From: Dehalococcoidales bacterium
Lineage (GTDB): Bacteria > Chloroflexota > Dehalococcoidia > Dehalococcoidales > UBA3254
Direction: 5' to 3'
Assembly: GCA_028718465.1 (NCBI GenBank)
Contig: JAQULX010000130.1
Location: 1 to 7,405 of the forward strand
DNA length: 7,405 nt
This document shows, in pieces, positions 1 to 4,043 of this stretch (position 1 is its first letter; each line of letters opens with the position of its first letter). The notes under the pieces are model-generated. The model had not been told where the DNA came from. It made no database searches and saw nothing but the letters and a program-made list of their open reading frames with translations. A program made the position numbers and the translations under genes.

Positions 1-784
1 GGTGGAAAAGCTGGCGGTCCAGCATAGGCCGAAGTTGATTTTCTGCGGAGCCAGCTCTTATCCCCGGATCATTGATTTTGAACGCTTTAAACATATCGCC
101 GACATGGTGGATGCCAGGCTGATAGCGGACATCGCCCATATTGCCGGACTGGTGGCGGCTGGCGTCCATCCGACTCCAGTACCTTATGCCGATCTAATCA
201 GCGGGACTACCCACAAGACCCTGCGGGGGCCGCGGGCCGGGTTTATCGTAGGAAAGAAAGATTATGCTTCCAGAATAGATTCGGCAGTATTCCCCCGAGT
301 ACAGGGCGGACCTTTAATGCATACCATCGCTGCCAAGGCAGTGTGTTTTAAAGAAGCTCTCCAACCGGAGTTCGTAAAGTATCAGGAAAGGATTGTAGAC
401 AATGCCATGGTGCTGGCGAAGGGGCTGGAGAATGCCGGTTTGCGTTTGGTGTCGGGTGGGACCGATAATCATATGCTGCTGGTTGATCTGACCAGGACAG
501 ATGTGACGGGCTGGGAAGCCCAGCAAGCCCTTGAGTCGGTGGGAATCGTGGCTAACCGGAATGCCATCCCCTTTGATCCCCGTCCTCCCAAGATTACCAG
601 CGGTATGAGATTCGGCACTCCCGCAGTGACATCGCGGGGTATGGGTACGGAAGAGATGAAGACAATCGCCGGGTGGATTGTGAAGGTAATTTCGCATATC
701 GGTGATCAAAATGTCCAGAAACAGGTCAGCGAGGAGGTGCTACAAATGTGCCGGCGCTTCCCTGTTCCAGGCATCGATTATTAG
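1..784 (+). CDS. glyA: Serine hydroxymethyltransferase, C-terminal part (5' end outside window)
   Basis: This PLP enzyme interconverts serine and glycine while moving a one-carbon unit to or from tetrahydrofolate in the cytoplasm. About 260 residues are present; compared with the roughly 417-residue E. coli enzyme, about 157 N-terminal residues lie before the window. The PLP-lysine motif TTHKTLRGPR is clear, with the Schiff-base lysine at nt 215-217. Upstream of it ADIAHIAG supplies the Asp and His that contact PLP (E. coli D200/H203 equivalents). Near the C-terminus SGMRFGTPAVTSRG holds the substrate-carboxylate arginine (E. coli R363 equivalent). The frame is open to the left edge, so the GTG at nt 2 is an internal valine and not a start. 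It ends at TAG 782-784. It is the only plus-strand gene and converges on the minus-strand gene at 924-1619. The assignment is secure from motifs and colinearity with the family. Confidence 0.97.
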   Translation, partial: VEKLAVQHRPKLIFCGASSYPRIIDFERFKHIADMVDARLIADIAHIAGLVAAGVHPTPVPYADLISGTTHKTLRGPRAGFIVGKKDYASRIDSAVFPRVQGGPLMHTIAAKAVCFKEALQPEFVKYQERIVDNAMVLAKGLENAGLRLVSGGTDNHMLLVDLTRTDVTGWEAQQALESVGIVANRNAIPFDPRPPKITSGMRFGTPAVTSRGMGTEEMKTIAGWIVKVISHIGDQNVQKQVSEEVLQMCRRFPVPGIDY

Positions 785-827
785 GAACGGCTGGTTCAGA
801 CCAATCGACAGATGACGGCCTTTTTAT

Positions 828-843
828 ACTGACGGAAGTCAGT
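828..843. repeat. Perfect 6-bp hairpin with GGAA loop in the convergent gap
   Basis: ACTGAC (828-833) and GTCAGT (838-843) are perfect inverted arms around GGAA, which on the plus strand fits the stable GNRA tetraloop class. It lies 44 nt after the glyA stop. The only T-run nearby (821-825) is upstream of the hairpin rather than downstream, so it is not a canonical intrinsic terminator on either strand. It may act as a transcript-end stabiliser for glyA mRNA; that role is inference. Confidence 0.45.
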
Positions 844-861
844 TACGCTAAAGGTTGTCTT

Positions 862-881
862 CCTGGAGGAGCCAGGCTCCT
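862..881. repeat. Four contiguous 5-mers forming two mutually exclusive hairpins
   Basis: The stretch reads CCTGG, AGGAG, CCAGG, CTCCT with no spacer. The first pairs with the third and the second pairs with the fourth, so either hairpin can form but not both. The second form can be viewed as AGGAGCC-A-GGCTCCT, a 15-nt near-palindrome. It sits between the convergent ends of glyA and the minus-strand gene, and no T-run follows on either strand. A role in ending transcription is possible but not shown. Confidence 0.4.
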
Positions 882-923
882 TACACCCCGGGATGAAGCA
901 GGATTCCGTAATATTCCCGGCAG

Positions 924-1619
924 CTAGCCGCGGCATCCGTTTTTCCGAAGCCATTCCAGCGCTTTATTGGTATCGCTGGCTACCTTGGCTTTTTCACATT
1001 CCCGGATGCGGTATTTGAAGCACCAGTAGGTGAATTCCTTCATCTCACCCAGGTTACTGCGGGCGTTGAGGTGGTATCCCTTTTCCTTGCGGAACTGCTT
1101 AAATAGAGCGGACTGGGTACTGCCGTATATCCGGTTGAAGATGTCGTCTTCTTCACCATCTTGTTTCGTCCAGCAGTTGGCGCGCCTTTCCTTACGCACC
1201 TCTTCGCGCACAGCCTGAATCAGCGCTTCCTCAACGGTGACTCCGTAGAAGAAGTTCAGATACTGGCGGTATTTGTTGTGCCCGATCAGGTTCTTGAATT
1301 CATCACCGGTCAGGGGTATGGGCGGTTTGCTACGAAACAGGAGGGCGAATTTTTCCATCTCCGGCACCTGGCCGTTGACGGTACCGCAAATGCGCTCAGC
1401 CAGAAGCAGCCAGTCGAAAGCCTCGCCTTCGATCAGATAGTTGTAATCGCGTCCCTGGATGGTCTCCGTTTCGTCAGTCCAGAGTCCCATGCTCTCCAGA
1501 AGAGCGATATACCAGTGTTTCCCCGAAGCAAGCGCTTCCCGGAAGTGATTAATGGCTGCCTGTGAGTTGCTGATCGGAGGCAGGCTACTATTCTGTTGTT
1601 CTTGATTTACCTTCTCCAT
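924..1619 (-). CDS. Hypothetical protein, 231 residues, helical and soluble
   Basis: I do not recognise this family. The protein has no signal peptide, no convincing membrane segment and no cofactor or nuclease motif. It is rich in charged and aromatic residues and looks mostly helical. Segments that look constrained are GKHWYIALLESMGLW (about 33-47), GEAFDWLLLAERIC (about 65-78), a highly charged middle (about 135-160) and the aromatic-basic stretch EFTYWCFKYRIRECEKAK (about 195-212). The frame stays open to a TTG at 1712 (262 residues), but I chose ATG 1617-1619: the extra 31 residues look unlike the rest, and a good promoter candidate with its -35 at 1701-1706 lies inside that extension. 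No strong Shine-Dalgarno site precedes ATG 1619. It ends at TAG 924-926 and converges on glyA. That it is a real gene is likely from its length and protein-like composition; its function is unknown. Confidence 0.72.
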   Translation of the reverse strand: MEKVNQEQQNSSLPPISNSQAAINHFREALASGKHWYIALLESMGLWTDETETIQGRDYNYLIEGEAFDWLLLAERICGTVNGQVPEMEKFALLFRSKPPIPLTGDEFKNLIGHNKYRQYLNFFYGVTVEEALIQAVREEVRKERRANCWTKQDGEEDDIFNRIYGSTQSALFKQFRKEKGYHLNARSNLGEMKEFTYWCFKYRIRECEKAKVASDTNKALEWLRKNGCRG

Positions 1620-1677
1620 TTTGCCAATCAATGAGCCACAAACTGTTGGAGTACTGATTAGGATATTATTCACCTTT

Positions 1678-1706
1678 ATTTTATCAGGACAGGGAAAGAA
1701 TTTCAT
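1678..1706 (-). promoter_or_regulatory. Candidate sigma70-type promoter for the 231-residue gene
   Basis: Read on the minus strand: ATGAAA (1706 to 1701) matches TTGACA at 4 of 6 positions, followed by a 17-nt spacer and TAAAAT (1683 to 1678), matching TATAAT at 5 of 6. A TG lies one base before the -10, as in extended -10 promoters. Transcription would start near 1671, giving a leader of about 50 nt before ATG 1619. It is separated from polX by about 165 nt, so the gene may be transcribed independently. Confidence 0.45.
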
Positions 1707-1847
1707 CCCCAAAAGACGGTATCCCCACGCCTGTCCCTTCGCTGCTCCAGGAGAAGAGTGAGTTCAGGACAATAATTAAAGGTTATGGGGGAGAAAGAGA
1801 TGCCAGATACCGAATTTCGCTGGAAAGATTCCCTATTCGTTAATCTT

Positions 1848-1873
1848 GAATCATTAAGCGGGATTCTTTTTTT
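1848..1873 (+). terminator. Weak plus-strand terminator-like hairpin with T7 run
   Basis: GAATC (1848-1852) and GATTC (1862-1866) form a 5-bp stem with a 9-nt loop, followed directly by seven T (1867-1873). The shape is that of an intrinsic terminator on the plus strand, but the stem is short and no convincing plus-strand gene lies just upstream. The T-run overlaps the 3' end of polX, whose TAA stop is at 1872-1874. It could end antisense transcripts entering polX, or be chance. Confidence 0.25.
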
Positions 1874-3608
1874 ACAAGGAAAGCTTCTGTCTGGAGAGGA
1901 AGGCCTGGAACTCTTGAAGCGGCAGCGTATTTAAAATATCTTTTGCCTCGCACCAGCCTCGCCGGGCAGTGCCTGTCCCGAGGTACATATAGTCCAGTTG
2001 ATCGGTGTGGTGGGAATCGGTGTTGATTATCAGTTTGACACCCATATTCCGCGCCAGGCGGATATGAGTATCCTTGAGGTCGAGACGGCTGGGCATAGAG
2101 TTGATTTCCAGGGCGGTGTTATTCCGGACGGCTGCACGACAGACCGCTTCCATATCGACGGCGACCGCGTCCCTCTCACCCAGGAGTCGGCAGGTGGGAT
2201 GACAGATGACATCCACGAAAGGGTTTTCAATAGCGGTAATTATCCGGGCGGTCATCTGAGCTTCACTCTGGTTCATACTCGAATGGACGGAGGCCAGCAC
2301 GATATCCAGTTCGGCCAGTACCTCGATGGGCATATCCAGAGCCCCGTTAGCCCGGATATCGACCTCCATTCCAGTAAAGACATGGACCGCATGTCCGGCG
2401 CTGTTGAATTCTTTGATAGCCTGAATTTGCTGTTGTATACGCTCTGTGCTCAGTCCGCGGGCAATTCCCAACCCCGCGGAATGGTCGGTGATGGCGATGT
2501 ATTGATATCCCCGCTCTTCCGCCGCCCCGGCCATTTCCTCCAGAGAGGCAGCGCCATCGCTCCAGACGGTATGCAGGTGCAGGTCGCCCCGGATATCCGC
2601 CTGTTCGACCAGCCGGGGCAAGGCGCCCTTCTCGGCAAGCTCTATTTCGCCCTGGCCTTCGCGGATCTCCGGCGGTATGTAATCCAGGCCCTGCCGGCGG
2701 TAAAACTCCTCTTCGGAGGCGTATCTTTCAATCTCCCCGGTAACCATATTGGTGATGCCGTATTCGGAGAGGCTCAGGCCGAGGCGTTCGGCCCTTGTTC
2801 TGAGGTCGATATTGTGCTGTTTGCTGCCAGTTGAATACTGGAGCAGGGAGCCAAAAGAGGCATGGTCCACCAATCGGAGATCGACCGGGATGCTATTGAA
2901 AGCAATTACGCTGGCCCTGGTAGAGCCTTTCTCTATGACTTCATTGATTTGAGGCAGGGTGGTAAAAACCCGGATAATTTCCGCCGGATTATCGGCAGTT
3001 CCCATCAGATCGATATCCCCGATGGTATCGCGGAAACGCCGCAGACTGCCGGCAGTGGTCAGGTTTTTCAGACCGGGCAGTCTGGCCAGTCCCTCCATCA
3101 GGGAAGCGGCTGCCGGGAGGGCTGTTCCCAGGGGCAGGCGCTGTTCGCTTTTCTTCCTCCGGTAAGCCAGGATCTGGTGCAAAATGTTCTGGGCGGTTTT
3201 TTCACCCATGTGAGGAAGCCGGGCGACCCGGCCGTCATCAACCGCTTTTTCCAAATCATCAATTGTGGAAATTCCCAGCTCCCTGATCAGAAGCAGGGCG
3301 GTGCGGGGACCGATGCCGGGAACCTCCAGGAGAGTCTCGATGCCCTGGGGAAACTCCTGACGCAGCTTTTCATAATATTCTAACCGGCCGGTGGTGACCA
3401 GCTCGGTAAGCTTTTTGGCGATGGCATCGCCAACTCCGGGTATTTCTCTCAGGCGGTCTTCGTCGACCAGCTTCTCAACATCCTCGGAAAGGAATTCGAT
3501 GGAGCGGGCGGCCTTTTGATAGGCGCGGACCTTGAAAACGCTTTCCCCCTTGATATCCAGGAGGTCGGCGATGTCCTGGAGTACCTTTACTATTTCAAAA
3601 TTCTTCAT
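1872..3608 (-). CDS. polX: Bacterial family X DNA polymerase with PHP domain (PolX)
   Basis: The 578-residue protein matches the usual length of bacterial PolX (about 570), a gap-filling repair polymerase carrying a metal-dependent 3'-5' exonuclease / AP-processing PHP domain. In order: an 8-kDa-like N-terminal domain; helix-hairpin-helix segments REIPGVGDAIA (54-64) and EVPGIGPRTA (95-104); the palm with GSLRR (187-191) and GDID, giving catalytic D198 and D200 with D243 as third Asp; the thumb with TGSKQHN (260-266); then PHP with GDLHLHTVWSDG (341-352), ITDHS (373-377), E415, H442, HPTCRLLG (470-477) and NTDSHH (529-534). The usual PHP metal ligands appear present, so both activities are probably intact. 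The start at 3608 gives a canonical PolX N-terminus, yet no Shine-Dalgarno is visible: the bases before ATG read TTTTTCCGCC, 11 nt after a strong hairpin. One oddity is Cys473 where glycine is usual in HPTGR. Confidence 0.95.
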   Translation of the reverse strand: MKNFEIVKVLQDIADLLDIKGESVFKVRAYQKAARSIEFLSEDVEKLVDEDRLREIPGVGDAIAKKLTELVTTGRLEYYEKLRQEFPQGIETLLEVPGIGPRTALLLIRELGISTIDDLEKAVDDGRVARLPHMGEKTAQNILHQILAYRRKKSEQRLPLGTALPAAASLMEGLARLPGLKNLTTAGSLRRFRDTIGDIDLMGTADNPAEIIRVFTTLPQINEVIEKGSTRASVIAFNSIPVDLRLVDHASFGSLLQYSTGSKQHNIDLRTRAERLGLSLSEYGITNMVTGEIERYASEEEFYRRQGLDYIPPEIREGQGEIELAEKGALPRLVEQADIRGDLHLHTVWSDGAASLEEMAGAAEERGYQYIAITDHSAGLGIARGLSTERIQQQIQAIKEFNSAGHAVHVFTGMEVDIRANGALDMPIEVLAELDIVLASVHSSMNQSEAQMTARIITAIENPFVDVICHPTCRLLGERDAVAVDMEAVCRAAVRNNTALEINSMPSRLDLKDTHIRLARNMGVKLIINTDSHHTDQLDYMYLGTGTARRGWCEAKDILNTLPLQEFQAFLSRQKLSL

Positions 3609-3613
3609 GGCGG

Positions 3614-3658
3614 AAAAACAAATGCGATAATACTTATCTATTTAATATTACCGCATTT
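3614..3658 (-). terminator. Strong hairpin plus U-rich run: secA-unit terminator or polX leader element
   Basis: On the minus strand, arms AAATGCGGTAATATT (3658 to 3644) and AGTATTATCGCATTT (3634 to 3620) pair over 15 bp with two G-U wobbles and a 9-nt loop, then GTTTTT (3619 to 3614) follows. On the plus strand the two wobbles become A-C mismatches, so the structure belongs to minus-strand RNA. It lies between the end of the 93-residue gene (3755) and ATG 3608 of polX. Hairpin plus U-run suggests an intrinsic terminator for the prs-secA unit, although the stem is AU-rich. Its closeness to polX (11 nt) also allows a leader or attenuator role. Confidence 0.5.
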
Positions 3659-3675
3659 AAAGGTCTAATTGTCAG
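3645..3675 (-). promoter_or_regulatory. Weak candidate polX promoter
   Basis: On the minus strand CTGACA (3675 to 3670, 5 of 6 to TTGACA) is followed after 19 nt by TAATAT (3650 to 3645, 4 of 6 to TATAAT). The spacer is longer than the ideal 17. If used, transcription would start within the hairpin at 3620-3658, removing its 5' arm from the polX mRNA while leaving the hairpin whole in read-through transcripts. This is inference from a weak match. Confidence 0.2.
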
Positions 3676-3754
3676 GTACACCCTTATTTTTACAGATTTC
3701 CGCGAGGGAGTGTAAAGACATCATGGGATGACATGACAGGGTTGGCGTGATGAT

Positions 3755-4036
3755 TCACCACCATATTTGACCGCGCAGCTTGAGATGCATGAGATATTTC
3801 AGGAAGGGATTCATATTTTTCTCATGTTTAATCAGGTTATACTGCATCATGTTCTTGGTTTCCTGGTTGAAGTTGTTGTTAGCCCGGGCTTTCCTGATAT
3901 TTTCCAGAAGACTCTTTTCACGCTTTAATTGCTGGAGATTCCGCCATTCCTTGTCGGCCAGCTTGTTTTCCACTCCAAACTGCTCGATCCGGGCATTGAC
4001 ATCTTTGAGCGCCAGTTCCAGTTCTTCGTCAGTCAT
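3755..4036 (-). CDS. Hypothetical small charged protein downstream of secA, 93 residues
   Basis: I do not recognise a family. The first two thirds (about 2-55) are charged and heptad-like (DEELELALKDVNARIEQF, then LQQLKREKSLLENIRKAR), suggesting a helix or coiled coil. The C-terminal third is more hydrophobic and basic, with NPFLKYLMHLKLRGQIWW ending in two tryptophans. There is no signal peptide and no clear membrane helix. The frame is open to ATG 4099 inside the secA zinc-tail coding region, but ATG 4034-4036 is preferred because it begins 7 nt after the secA stop and avoids a 56-nt overlap; an imperfect AGTGAG precedes it by about 8 nt. Tight spacing points to co-transcription with secA. 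A job in export is only guilt by association. The hairpin at 3620-3658 lies about 100 nt downstream of its TGA stop. Confidence 0.65.
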   Translation of the reverse strand: MTDEELELALKDVNARIEQFGVENKLADKEWRNLQQLKREKSLLENIRKARANNNFNQETKNMMQYNLIKHEKNMNPFLKYLMHLKLRGQIWW

Positions 4037-4043
4037 TGCTATC

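Noticed and set aside
314..709. 131-codon open frame on the minus strand inside glyA
   Set aside because: It is fully antisense to glyA, whose motifs are continuous; the His/Cys-rich translation is typical of a shadow frame.
1161..1565. 134-codon open frame on the plus strand
   Set aside because: It is antisense to the 231-residue gene. Of the two frames, the minus-strand one is longer, ends just before the convergent gap and has a promoter candidate.
1620..1712. N-terminal extension of the 231-residue protein to TTG 1712 or ATG 1706
   Set aside because: The promoter candidate at 1678-1706 would lie inside it, neither start has a good Shine-Dalgarno site, and the 31 added residues are unlike the rest of the protein.
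1998..2834. 278-codon open frame on the plus strand
   Set aside because: It lies entirely antisense to the PHP and thumb coding region of polX and reflects the codon bias of that gene.
3677..3714. Imperfect inverted repeat TACACCC / GGGAGTGTA in the secA-polX gap
   Set aside because: It has a bulge and a loop of about 22 nt, with no U-run, so it is weak next to the hairpin at 3620-3658.
3721..3736. 5-bp inverted repeat TCATG / CATGA just past the 93-residue gene
   Set aside because: It is too short to distinguish from chance and lacks a T-run.
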